NCBI GenBank assembly: GCA_033002965.1
Contig: JAURVB010006366.1
Coordinates: forward strand, 1 to 64,000
Direction: 5' to 3'
From: Piper betle
Lineage: Eukaryota > Streptophyta > Magnoliopsida > Piperales > Piperaceae
Length of the DNA stretch: 64,000 nt
Program-made: the position numbers and the translations under genes
The notes under the pieces: generated by a model
Told to the model about the DNA's origin: nothing
The model's input: the letters and a program-made list of their open reading frames with translations, nothing else
Databases searched by the model: none
In this document: positions 26,178 through 36,976 of the stretch, piece after piece
Layout: every line of letters starts with the position of its first letter
Position numbering within the stretch: the first letter of the stretch is position 1

Positions 26178-26600
26178 ATGGCGCAAGAGAGCTGGAAAAT
26201 TGATAAGGACGAGACCGACTGCGAGCTTCTCAAGCCGCCGTCTTCCTCCGCCGCGCCGGTCGCCGCGCCGCCGCCCTCTCCGGCCATGTGCTCGAACTCG
26301 CCGGCGGCGGCGGCACAACCGGTCGCCGGCAGGACGGGAGCCCAGCCGCCGGCTGCCCCGCCGGATCAGGCGCCGGCGAAGGTGGAGCGTTTGAAGGCGG
26401 CGCGGTGCATGTACCGGTGCACGAGCTGCCGGAAGAAGGTGGGGCTGACCGGGTTCCGGTGCCGGTGCGGCGAGCTGTTCTGCGGCCGGCACCGGTACTC
26501 CGACACCCACGACTGCTCCTTCGACTACAAGGCGGCGGGGAGGGAGGCTATCGCCAAGGCCAACCCCGTCGTCAGAGCTGCCAAGATCATCAAAATTTGA
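26178..26600 (+). CDS. AN1 zinc-finger stress-associated protein (SAP), no A20 finger
   Basis: An intronless 140-aa protein of the plant stress-associated protein family; members act in abiotic stress responses and several bind ubiquitin or act as E3 ligases. Seen: a C-terminal AN1 finger at residues 81-118 with the expected Cys/His set (CTSC, CRC, FC, GRHR, THDC) and the conserved tail [11 protein letters not shown]. The N-terminal 75 residues are Ala/Pro-rich low-complexity sequence and lack the A20 finger of most SAPs, so this belongs to the AN1-only subset. The frame is open upstream to 26022, but the start at 26178 gives the family-like N-terminus [12 protein letters not shown]. The upstream part probably holds a 5'-UTR intron ending at the TTTTCAG|G near 26,143. 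Coding DNA is very GC-rich. Confidence 0.9.
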   Translation: MAQESWKIDKDETDCELLKPPSSSAAPVAAPPPSPAMCSNSPAAAAQPVAGRTGAQPPAAPPDQAPAKVERLKAARCMYRCTSCRKKVGLTGFRCRCGELFCGRHRYSDTHDCSFDYKAAGREAIAKANPVVRAAKIIKI

Positions 26601-28628
26601 TATGCATGCTTTTGTGTTTGGTCTGTTGCTTAATTTGTTCCCTTTCTGGGTCTGAAATGGTTTGAGAGGATCAAAGTTTGCGGATTGGGCTGCCAGGATT
26701 GGATTACCAATCTTCGCTTTTGAAGAAGTGGCGTTGGTTCAAATGGTAGAAGAATGCTAGAAACGGAGCAAAAACTATTCTTCTGAATTTGTGTTAACAC
26801 AAGAAGCGGATCGGATGGCTGATATGTTAAAGAGATTGTTAAGATTGTGGTTGTTTTAGCTGTAATGAACTCTTGAGAAGGTGTAATCCTGTATGATCAC
26901 TTTTTGATAAGAAAAAGAAATCAATATCACCGAGCGTCCAACTCAATTCAATATTGAACTCCTATCCAAGCTCCATGGATGCCTAAAGATGAAATAAGAG
27001 AAACACTCTCATGGGTTGAAAGTTTTGAAGTTGAGGTTGAGCTGGTTAAAAACTTGAATCTTAGATATCTACTCACAATGCTTGTGAACTCCTGTTTACA
27101 TTGCAATTCTTAGGAGTCAATTATCCATTTCATACATATTTCACCATCAAAAAATGATCATACGAGTTCTGGGCTTCTTGCATTTAGGAGATGGGCAGAC
27201 AGGTTGATAAATTATTGACACTTAAAAAAGTGACCGGTCCTGATTTTCTAGAAATTTGGAGTCAACAACTTCAATTGAAAGTATCAAAATGGGCATTCCA
27301 AAATGGCATTCTTATTCTCTTCCCCAGTGCGGGTCGGCTAAAAAGGCTCCCAATTGAGCTAAACATATGAAACCATTTCTCCCATGAAATGATTGCGTGG
27401 TGGCATGATTCGCATCTGGAACCAAACATGCCAGGAAAACTCTGGTAAGGCCATAATATTACGGGCGTGATCTGATGTTGCCATTGTGCATCCCCTCGAG
27501 AAAGGTGTGGTAGTTGGGCATTGATCCATCGTCATCTTTTCGCCATTGTATTCAAGTCCTAATATAACAGGTGAGGAAGGGAGAACCAATGAACATTGTT
27601 GGTAGGTCCCCTGGGGACTCCTTGTGACGTGTGACTCCAACCTTCCCACCATTTTTTACTGGGGAAGCTTTTGGTGTGTGGAAGAGCTTTGGCCTGGTGG
27701 GTGCATGGGGGAGCTTCGGTTCAATTTCATATGACGTTTCCTATATGATCTGCATCACATTTTTTAAGGCATCAACAAATTGGAAACTTCTCCCTGCTCT
27801 CGTGTAAACTTATGATCAATTTATTGTTTGTGTATGCATGAATAAAAATAAAACTTGTTTGTTACAAGGCAAGGGACTTCTCCCCGACCCATATTTTTCT
27901 GACATGGGGTGCTGCTCTTGATGGTGAAGTTTTGTTGGGCTCAGGATCGACCTGTTTACGCTCTGGTCCTAGTTGAATATATTTTGGCATTTAAGATAAT
28001 TTAATTTCAAGTCGAGCCGCCATTCACTGCAATATTTATACAAAATGTTAGTTTTAGTTTCAAATTAAAATTAAAATTAAAACTAATTTAATATTTTCTC
28101 TTAAAATAAAAAAGGGTAAAAGATCTATTGTAATAATTTTAATAATTTTAAAATTCCTATTTGACTCCAAATAGTCTTCCGAGTCTACTTAATTTTGTAA
28201 CTCTGTCAAGTCAAACTCAATATATATTTTATAACTGATTAATAATTATTTTTTAAAATTATATTATAAAAATTATCAAAATATATATTTTTTCATTTAT
28301 ATTAGCTAAATCCATATTTGTAAGTAATATAGTTTATATATTTATCAATTTTAAATGTCAAAAGAGTAATTTAAATTAATTTCATATAACTTTTTATTTA
28401 TATAATTAAAATTTTAATATAAATTACTCTAAGTTTTGACTCTAAATCGACTCCACTCCAGGCTATGCCAATTAAGTTCGAGTTTTGAGTTTTTAAATTA
28501 CGATTCTATCCTATTTTTATAAAAGGCTAATCGGTTCCACAACTTGAACACCTCTAGAATATTACAATAAATTTTTAGAATTTTTGAAATACGTGTAATA
28601 TGCTGATCCTAGGTTCATTTTGACTGTA
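26601..28628. other. SAP 3' UTR and intergenic DNA
   Basis: The first ~300 bp include the SAP 3' UTR. The rest is unremarkable; an open minus-strand frame at 27359-27652 shows no domain. 28,010-28,560 is AT-rich low-complexity DNA. Confidence 0.5.
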
Positions 28629-28633
28629 TTTAT

Positions 28634-29116
28634 TGTTGTATGTTGCCAAAATAAAGTCCTACATCTGAAATGTAGGTGATATGAGAGGAGTCCTCTCCAT
28701 ATAAAAAGACCCCTCCCCTTTAGTTCACCCATCTCAAAATCTCTTCTCTTCTTCCATTCGCAATTTGTTCTTTTTCTCCTTTGTAATATTTCTTTGATTA
28801 ATAAAATATTATTTTAGTAGTGTCCGAGGATGTTGGCATAATTGGCCAAACCTCATTAAATCTCTCGTGAGGTATAGTTGTTGTTAATTATTGTGCTATT
28901 TAAATTACTCGTCTTGATAAAATTCTGTCTAGGAGTTAGTTGTTAAGTGGATCGTGTATCCCACCACACTTTCCTATCTTATTTTGGGGTATTTTTTAGT
29001 ACAATAGTTTTCACACTAGTCATCACTAGTTATCTAGGTAATAGTTCTCAAAGTGTAGGTAATAGTTCTCAAAGTGAACTAATTATCTTTAGTGAAAATT
29101 ACCTGGTTTTCACAAC
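28634..29116 (+). repeat. 5' LTR of the Tnt1-like element
   Basis: About 480 bp ending ...TTTTCACAACA. A TATA box (TATAAAAA, 28700-28707) lies about 70 bp into the LTR. The element also matches the 3' LTR in several blocks (TTTTAGTAGTGTCCGAGGA, CCCACCACACTTTC, TAATAGTTCTCAAAGTGAAC). Confidence 0.75.
28700..28707 (+). promoter_or_regulatory. LTR promoter TATA box
   Basis: TATAAAAA followed by a CT-rich leader, in the position of the U3/R promoter of the copia element. Confidence 0.5.
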
Positions 29117-29149
29117 AATTAAAGCAATTACTATCAGAGCAAGGTTTAT

Positions 29150-29411
29150 TTTAATATGCTATATGGTTGCGGCTTATGCTAATCTTCCACATTAGAAAAA
29201 ATTTCTTTGGGTCAGTTAGCATTTTGAGCTCTTGGTTTATTTTAGTATGCTCTGTGGTTGCAGCTTACGCTGATCTTCCACATCCACAAAATTTTTTCCT
29301 TGGGCCAATTGGCATTTCGAGCTCTTGGTTTATTTTAGTATGCTCTATGGTTGCTACTTACGTTGATCTTCCACATCAGAATAAATTTCCTTGGGCTAGT
29401 TGGTATTCCGC
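29150..29411 (+). repeat. Three ~92-bp tandem repeats in the copia leader
   Basis: Between primer site and gag, a ~92-bp unit is repeated nearly three times. Each unit carries TTTATTTTAGTATGCTCT-like sequence, GGTTGCAGCTTACGCTGATC and TTCCACATC. Copies differ at a few positions each. Confidence 0.75.
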
Positions 29412-29444
29412 ATTGACAGCTATTAAATAGACTTTATAGCAGAA

Positions 29445-30300
29445 ATGGCAGATAACACAAAAGAATCCACATCAAAGGTCATAGCTTCTTCATCTTCAAT
29501 TTTGGCAAGAACTACTATGACAGATGCAAGATTTGCAGTGGAGATTTTGATGGTGCCCGGTCATTTCAGTATGTGGCAAAGTGAGGTTCTGGATGCCCTC
29601 TTTCAACAGGGTCTAGACATTGCCATTGAAGAAGAGAAACCAGGTGATGTTGAGGAGAAATAATGGAAGACAATAAATAGATTGGCATGTGGTACCATTT
29701 GAACGTGTCTTTCTAGAGAGCAGATGTATGCATTTTCTAAAGAAACTTCTGCAAGTAAATTGTGGAAGGCACTAGAGGAGAAATTCTTGAAGAAAAGCAG
29801 TCAGAAGAAGCTCCATATGAAAAAGAGATTGTTCCACTTCAATTATGTTCCCGATATCTCTCTGAATGATCATATTACTAGCTTCAATCAACTAGTAATT
29901 GATCTGGTGAATATGGACGTGACTTTTGAAGATGAAGATTGGCTCTCATGTTGTTGGGATCACTTCCTCATGAATTTAAGTTTCTTGAAACTACTATACT
30001 TCATGGGAAGGCTGCTGTATCTCTTAGTGAAGTAATTGCTGCCTTGTATAGTTATGAATTAAGAAAGAAAGAAAAGCAAGAAAATACAAGTGCAGAAGCA
30101 GAATCTCTTGTTGTGGATAGAGGCCAGTCGCAGAGTCAGAACAAAGGAAGAAGGGGAAGGTCGAAGTCAAAGTCCAGACCAAGTAAAAATGAATGTGCCT
30201 TTTGTTGAGAAAAAGGGCATTGGAAGAAAGATTGTCCCAAGCTGAAAAATAAAAGTAAACATGAGAAGGAAAAAGCTGCTGCAAATGTTGCTGAGTGTGA
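29445..30300 (+). pseudogene. Tnt1-like gag, broken
   Basis: Starts MADNTKEST and shows the Tnt1 gag signature FSMWQSEVLDALFQQGLDI, then LWKALEEKFLKKS and TTILHGKAAVSLSEV. In-frame stops occur at 29661-29663 and near 29,700, with a frameshift near 29,940. The zinc knuckle CAFC..GHWKKDC is interrupted by a TGA at about 30,206. It cannot yield a full gag. Confidence 0.85.
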
Positions 30301-30352
30301 TGATGCAGATTTAGACCTTTTAATTGCTGCATCAACTAGCAATTCTAGTTCA

Positions 30353-31777
30353 TGGTTGCTAGATTCTGCTTGTAGCCATCATATGACGCCCAATCGAGAA
30401 TGGTTCTTTGATTTTAAAGAATTAATAGGTGGAATTGTCTACACAGCAAATAATTCCCTTCTTATCACATATGGAGTTAGTTCAGTTCATTTGAGGAATC
30501 ATGATGGAACAACCAGAATCTTAACTGGTGTTCATTATGTGTCAGATTTGATGAAGAATCTCATCTCTGTGGGAACCTTAGAGTCAAAAGGTTTCGAAGT
30601 GAGGGCAAAGGATGGGATAATGAGGATCATCTTTGGTGTACTTGTGATAATGAAGAGGATTTGAAGAAGAAACAATGTGTATTACTTTATGGGTAGTACA
30701 ATTGTTAGGGAAGCAACAGTGACAGCAACTCCTACTGATGATCAGGAGTTAGAAGTAACCAGGTTATGGCATATGCACTTGCGGCATGCTGGAGAAAAAT
30801 CTTTGAAACTATTGATAGATCAAGGATTATTAAAAGGAGCTCGGGCGTGTAAAATAGATTTTTGTGAGCACTGTATCAAAGGGAAGAAAACAAGGGCAAA
30901 ATTTGGTACAACAATCTACGATATTGAGGGTATTTTGGATTATGTTCACTCAGATGTGTGGGGGGCCTTCTAAAACAACTTCATTAGGAGGTAAACACTA
31001 TTACGTTTCCCTTGTTGATGATTTTTCCCGGAGAGTTTGGGTGTATATGATGAAGATGAAGGATGAAGTGCTGGGAATTTTCCTGAAATAGAAAAAGATG
31101 GTGGAGACTCAAACAGGCAGAAGAGTCAAACGTCTTTGTACAGACAATGGTGGAGAATTCAAAAATGATCTATTTCAAAAGATATGTGAAGATAAAGGCA
31201 TTGTCAGACACTACACTGTCAGAAATACACCTACAACAGAATGGGGTGGCAGAGCGAATGAATCAAACTTTGCTAGAGAAGGTTCGGTGTATGCTGTCCA
31301 ATGCTGGGTTGGGCAAAGAATTTTGGGCTGAGGCTTTGGTATATGCTTGTCACCTTATTAATCGTTTTACCATCTAATGCTATTGGTGGTAAAACTCTAT
31401 TGGAAAAATGGTCTGGAAAGCCTGCTATGGATTATAATTCCTTACATGTTTTTGGTTCCACTACATATTACCATATTAAGGAGTCAAAGCTGGATCCAAG
31501 AGCAAAGAAGGCAATATTTATGGGGATCACCTCTGGTGTGAAAGGCTATCGTCTTTGATGTCCAGAAACAAAGAAGGTAATCTTCAACAGGGATGTTACC
31601 TTTGATGAATCTACTCATGTTAAGAAAGGTGACTTCTGAAAATATGAAACATACAGATGGTACTCTCAAACAGGTGGAGTTTGATGGTAGCAGAATTGTC
31701 CCAGCAGATGCAGAAACTGATGATGACTCTCCTATAGTAGAAGAAGAGTCAAATCAAGAAGAGGTTCAGACCTAATA
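30353..31777 (+). pseudogene. Copia protease and integrase, broken
   Basis: The protease motif is WLLDSACSHHMTPNREWF, with DSA where DSG/DTG is usual. The pre-integrase zinc region follows (LWHMHLRHAG...FCEHCIKGK). The integrase core shows VSLVDDFSRRVWVYM and RLCTDNGGEF. Frameshifts lie near 30,970 and 31,240, with a stop near 31,090. Confidence 0.83.
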
Positions 31778-31853
31778 ACCTACACATCAACATGAATTAA
31801 TTGCACAAAGGAAGGGAAAGAGAACCATTAGACAACCTGCCCACTATGCTGAT

Positions 31854-32768
31854 ATGGTCCTTTCTACATCACCAATTGCAACTGATGATGTACCTTCCAC
31901 TTATAATGAAGCAATTCAAAGTTTAGAACAAGAAAAGTGGAGGATTGAGATGAAGGAAGAAATACAGTCCTTTCAAAAGAATCAGGCATGGAAACTAGCT
32001 AGTCTTCCGAAGGGAAAGAAGGTAATTGGGTGCAAATGGGTATATGCAAAGAAATATTGATTTCCTGACAAAAATAATGTTTGCTACAAAGCAAGATTAG
32101 TGGATAAAGGCTACTCTTAGAAGGAGGGAGTTGATTATAATGAAATATTTTCTCCAGTTGTAAAGCATTCCTCCATTAAAATTTTATTGGCTTTGGTGGC
32201 ACAGTTAAATTTGGAACTAGTTCAGATAGATGTGAAAACTGCATTTTTACATGGAGACTTGAAGGAGGAAATGTATATGTCTCAGCCAGATGGATTCAAA
32301 GTTGATGGAAAAGAAAAGATGGTGTATAAATTGGACAAATCGGTTTATGGATTGAAGCAATCTCCAAGACAGTGGTACAAGCGATTTAACAAATTCATGA
32401 TAGGGCAGAAATACTCAAGGAGTAAATATGACCATTGTGTGTACTTGCACAAGCTACAAGATGGATCTTATGTATATCTTCTTCTTGATGTTGATGATAT
32501 GCTAATGGCTTCCAAGAGTCAGACAAAAATTGAGCAATTAAAGACTCAATTGAATAGGGAGTTTGAGATGAAGGATCTTGGTGAAACAAAGAAGATTCTT
32601 GGCATGGAGATATCTAGAGACAAGAAATTAGGGAGGCTTTGTTTGTCTCAGAAAGAATATCTGATGAAGGTACTAAAACGTTTTGGCATAAATGAGACGT
32701 CAAAACCAGTTAGTACACCACTTGCTCCTCATTTCAGGCTTAGTGCTTTGATATTTACCAAAGAATGA
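31854..32768 (+). pseudogene. Copia reverse transcriptase, broken
   Basis: Shows VIGCKWVYAKKY, then after a stop ELVQIDVKTAFLHGDLKEEM, SVYGLKQSPRQWYKRF and the catalytic block LLLDVDDMLMA (normally YVDDM). Ends with the connection region FGINETSKPVSTPLA. RNase H is missing except for a short remnant near 32,870-32,900. Confidence 0.85.
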
Positions 32769-32909
32769 TACAGAACAGAATACATGTATAAAAGTATGGT
32801 ATGCAAGTGCTGTTAGTAGCTTGATGTATGCAATAGTATATTGGAGCCCCGATATTTCACATGTAGTTAGGGTTGTGAGCAAGTATATGCATTATCCTGG
32901 AAAGGAGAC

Positions 32910-33307
32910 ATTGGCCAAACCTCGTTAAACCTCATTTCTTTGATTAGTGAAATATTATTTTAGTAGTGTCCGAGGACGTTGGCATAATTAGCCAAACCTC
33001 GTTAAATCTCTCGTGTTTCTTTTATGTCTATTTAATAATTATTGTTGGGTATAGTTGTTGTTAATTATTGTGCTATTTAAATTACTTGTCTTGATAAAAT
33101 TCTTCTAGGAGTTGATTTTTAAGCTGATCAGTGTGTCCCACCACACTTTCTTGAGAATTTTATCTTAAGATGTTTTTTTAGTATAATTCCTGGGAATTTT
33201 ATCTTGGGATGTTTTTTTAGTATAATAGTTTTCACGCTAGACATCTAGGTAATAGTTCTCAAAGTGAACTAATAATCTTTGGTAAAAATTATCCGGTTTT
33301 CATAACA
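32910..33307 (+). repeat. 3' LTR remnant of the Tnt1-like element
   Basis: Matches the inner part of the 5' LTR and ends TTTTCATAACA, followed by the target duplication TTTAT. Its beginning is deleted, and it contains a short internal duplication (TTTTATCTT(A/G)AGATG at about 33,158 and 33,196). Confidence 0.7.
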
Positions 33308-33312
33308 TTTAT

Positions 33313-36210
33313 AACATATATATTCATTCAATCCTATGAAAATTTCCGTTTACACATTATTGAATTGAGATGAGAAACACTCTTCTAAATATTATTGGAC
33401 TTCTTTTTTATTATTTTCAAATAAATCTGATAATATATTTCATACAAAAAAGTGCATGTGAAGACTAACTTATTCTTCGCTTTCGTGCACTGAATTGAAG
33501 CTCGTTTATCCACAAGCATGAACAATTTTGACAGTTATTCTTGAAGTTGGAAATGAAACAATGGTCGGCGGAGGATTCAAGGAGTTAACCGTAAAGTGGT
33601 GCTGAATAAGTTGTAAAGCCGTTCTTGACTAATTTTTCTTCCAGCTTCCATGAAAGTCTTGATCAAATTCATAGTTGCTTCATTTCTTAGTTTCTGTTGC
33701 ATTTGTCCATCTCAATTCTAGAAGCTTGATTTATTTAGCTTAAAATAATGTGAGCTTGTTGTTGACGTGCATGATTTTAGAATAATGGGTCGTTCACAAT
33801 AGATTTATTAAGGGAGATATGAATATATGTAGCGGCTGCAAAATATTTTCAACTATGTTGAACCCAGAAATATGATCTCGAAAATGTCATCATCTTTTTA
33901 ATCTCATAAATTACTGGGGACCAATATTTTTTATTTGAAAGTGGACGATTTATAGCTGATCATCCCACCATTAAACGTTAGTAATGAAATTTCCTTGGCA
34001 TCTTCCACTCAGAACAAGCTTTTGAGCAGTGGTTGGGGAAGGAATGTGGAGAGTCAAAAAGGAACAGAGCTTTTTTATGATAATGGAATTGAAGAAAGGA
34101 GATGGAAGTAGAAACGTGAATCAAATGATGAGAAAAGAGAAGAAAACGTGGAAAGAAAAAGCTAAGAAAGAGGTCAAAAAGAGGTGAAGAAACTTACAAA
34201 AACATATTCAAGTTTAATATGAAAGTTGAGATGGAGCTAACATGGTATGTTCCTCATTTCATGAGAATACAAGGAAAAAGATCGACAATTCGGTGGTTGG
34301 ATTTATCTTTTAACTTGGAAGGCAAAGTGTGCAGCTTATCATTCACATTAATAAAGGGCCCGTTTTTAAGTGGAGAATGGTGTTGTAGAATAGTGTTGCC
34401 CACGCGACATAAAAATATTGGATTTGGGTCTAACGATTCGAATTTTTATTAATACCCATTTTATAACGAGTTTGGGTCTTAAATGACACAATTCCATAAA
34501 GACATGAACAGGGAAATAATTAATTTTTGTAATATATTGTATATATGTAATATATTATTGTATATATATAATATATCTTTTAAAATATATTATATTTTTA
34601 TTATAAATAAAAATTATTATCATAAAATATTTAAATTTTCTTGTATTTTTATATAAACATATGTAATATATTTATTATTTGTTTGAATTCGATTTTGCTA
34701 CATCGGGTTCAGGTCTAAGTTAAAGAAAGTGTAATATTTGGGTTCTAATTCAAGTATTTTTAACGGGTCGGGTTCGCATCCTAGAGAACCCTGACCCTTT
34801 GGCAATACTAATTGAGAAGAGGGTAATGAGAAGTTGTTAACGGATACAGTCATGCCCATGCCCATGCCCATGCCTATGGTAATTAGTTAGGTAAAAAGTT
34901 AAAATAGTGTGATAATTTAAGATAAGGATTTGAGCAAAGATGGGTTTTTTAAAATAGGTCTCTATTCAACTAATAAAGTAAAATACATACACACGCCGAG
35001 CAACTAGTTGAGAGAGTTTATTGTTTGAGAGAGTTATGTTTTATAAAAAAGTCGAGCAAATAGCGACCACCATTAATACCCCAATTAACGACCGGGTCTT
35101 GCTTGGGGATGCATCAAATGGTGACAGTTGATGTACCTACGTGTCCATGAGGCGCACACGCAATACCCGATTAACTTCGCAATCCTGTTTATAGTTCATT
35201 AATTCATAAGTTATTCATCAAAATCTTTGCAATTTGCATGGATTGAGGATGTTGACACACCTCAAACCAAAACAAATAAAAAGAAATTGCGGCATGCCCC
35301 TAACTTTCGAGAGCATCTGCTCACATGTCTCCCAATCAATCAGCTGGTGCCCACAAGTGGGACTCACATTTGGTGCCCACCACATTGCAACCATTCATAA
35401 AATTGTTAAGTAACAACACTTAGACCAATTTTGATCCCACCACACTTAATAAGCCCTTTAGCAATTGTTTTGTTTTGGTTCTTCATTAAAGCGTAGTAGA
35501 CCTATCAGGCCAATTTTGTTCACAAGATTTAATCTCATTATTATATCACAATTCAATCATTGTCTATCAAAAATATGCACTAAGAATGAGGTTTCTTGCA
35601 ACTTGTTTAAGAACCTTGTTCTTTTCTTTTTTATTTTTTGGTCGAGTCGAATAGAAAAACGTCATGAATGACTCCAAACAAGTCCTGCAATGTGTGACAA
35701 TTTTTTTGTTAGCATGGTACAAATTATATTGGGTACCCTTGACTGGGTTGGCCAAATAGTATGAAAACCAAACCCACCAACTAATTTTTGGCAGACAACC
35801 AAACTCGAACGTCAGGCATCAGACAGCTTCAACTTCGCAATGAAAAGGTAAAATAGACTACTTGGTTGAATCTAAGCCACAATTAGCTTAATTCCATTAA
35901 CATCCAGTACATTTTCTTCTTTATTGCAAGTTAAACAAAGGCTGATGATAGGCTGTAAAGTAGAAGTTGAAAATTGTAGAGGTTTGATTGAAGTATTTCA
36001 AAATGTAAAGAAAATTATGCCATAATTGCCGTTTAAAAAATATATCTAGATCACATTTTTTAAAAAATTGATGAGAGAATGACGTGATCAAACTTGAAAC
36101 TAACTTTACTTCTCTTGAAGAAAATAACTTGCTTCCATTATGAACCAAAAAATTAATCACATTATTTTTTTCAAAACAGATAAGTTTAATTTATACGAAA
36201 AATTAAGGAG
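33313..36210. other. Intergenic DNA
   Basis: No gene is supported. It is mostly AT-rich. A small CATGCC hexamer repeat (about four units) lies near 34,853-34,876. Open frames at 34219-34452 and 35465-35671 have no recognisable domain and start in AT-rich DNA. Confidence 0.5.
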
Positions 36211-36500
36211 AGTTACACCTCGTATTACTTATATAAATTATACTCTAATTTAAACTTTTTTTTACAGTAGGTCATGTATCATGAAGTTTATATACATAAA
36301 AAATAAGTGCAAGAGTAAAAAGTTGATAAAGTTTTATGTTGTTTTGGCATCTATACGACTTATTTTTAGATTTTTAAATAAAATACCAATTTAAAATTTT
36401 TTGAAATTAGTTTTATTACGATTATTTTAATAAATGAGATGAAAATATTAAAAGCATATGTATACCTTAATTATTATTTTTTTAATATTTATTCTACAGA
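36211..36500 (+). mobile_element. AT-rich MITE-like repeat, copy 1
   Basis: Begins AGTTACACCTCGTATTACTTATATAAATTA. Resembles the copies at 39,768 and (inverted) 54,820 in block order: ACTTATATAAATTA, AGTTGATAAA.TTTTAT, a run of TTTTGAAATTA, and AT-rich tail. The far end is not clear. Confidence 0.45.
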
Positions 36501-36556
36501 GATTTTGAGAAGTGAGTGAGCCATTATGCTAAAAAATTGCAACTAATATAAGTGAC

Positions 36557-36976
36557 ATGGCAAGTCCGGTCGACCCGACAGACAGCGACACAGACCAAAA
36601 CAAAGTCAAACCCGACAAACCAACCCAAGCATTAAGATCTTCCCAAACTGCCCCTCAATGGAAGCTTCCATTTTCAAAACGAGGCAACTGTGAAATTTGT
36701 GGAGACCGAGAAAAGCGGAGTCCGAGGGCCGCCATTGACGACCTTGATCTTCCTCGACATATTCCTTACCTCTTCTCATCAACCTTCGTCCCCAAGCAAC
36801 CTCCCACCATTGACGACCTTGGTCTTCCTCAACATATTCCTTACCTCTTCTCATCAACCTTCGTCCCCAAGCAACCTCCCACCATTGGCGACCTTGGTCT
36901 TCCTCAACATATTCCTTACCTCTTGTCAACAACCCCACACCCCCGATCTCCCAAGCCACAGACGACGACCCAATGA
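36557..36976 (+). CDS. Upstream ORF with three 25-residue repeats before the OXI1-like kinase
   Basis: A 139-codon open frame immediately upstream of the kinase. Its stop TGA (36974-36976) overlaps the kinase ATG (36973-36975) as ATGA. Residues ~60-125 are three copies of a 25-residue unit (IDDLGLPQHIPYLFSSTFVP core), encoded by a 75-bp tandem repeat. I do not recognise a domain. It may be a translated uORF in the kinase 5' leader, or just open repeat DNA; the transcript start is unknown. Confidence 0.3.
   Translation: MASPVDPTDSDTDQNKVKPDKPTQALRSSQTAPQWKLPFSKRGNCEICGDREKRSPRAAIDDLDLPRHIPYLFSSTFVPKQPPTIDDLGLPQHIPYLFSSTFVPKQPPTIGDLGLPQHIPYLLSTTPHPRSPKPQTTTQ
36734..36934 (+). repeat. 75-bp tandem repeat, about 2.7 copies
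   Basis: Copies start at 36734, 36809 and 36884, each beginning ATTG(A/G)CGACCTTG. The third is truncated. Copies differ at only a few bases, and the period is a multiple of three so the frame stays open. Confidence 0.85.

Larger units (their letters stand above)
28634..33307 (+). mobile_element. Tnt1-like Ty1/copia retrotransposon (degenerate)
   Basis: A forward-strand copia element with a perfect 5-bp target duplication, TTTAT, at 28629-28633 and 33308-33312. 5' LTR 28634-29116 (TGTTGTATG...ACAACA), then a primer site CTATCAGAGC just inside. The order gag-protease-integrase-RT is that of Tnt1-type copia. There are in-frame stops in gag and several frameshifts. The RNase H region stops after a SKYMH.PGKE motif near 32,910, where it joins directly to LTR sequence, so RNase H, the polypurine tract and the start of the 3' LTR are deleted. 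Confidence 0.88.

Noticed and set aside
36734..36934. CRISPR-like array
   Set aside because: A direct tandem repeat with no spacers, in a plant genome; it is a minisatellite.
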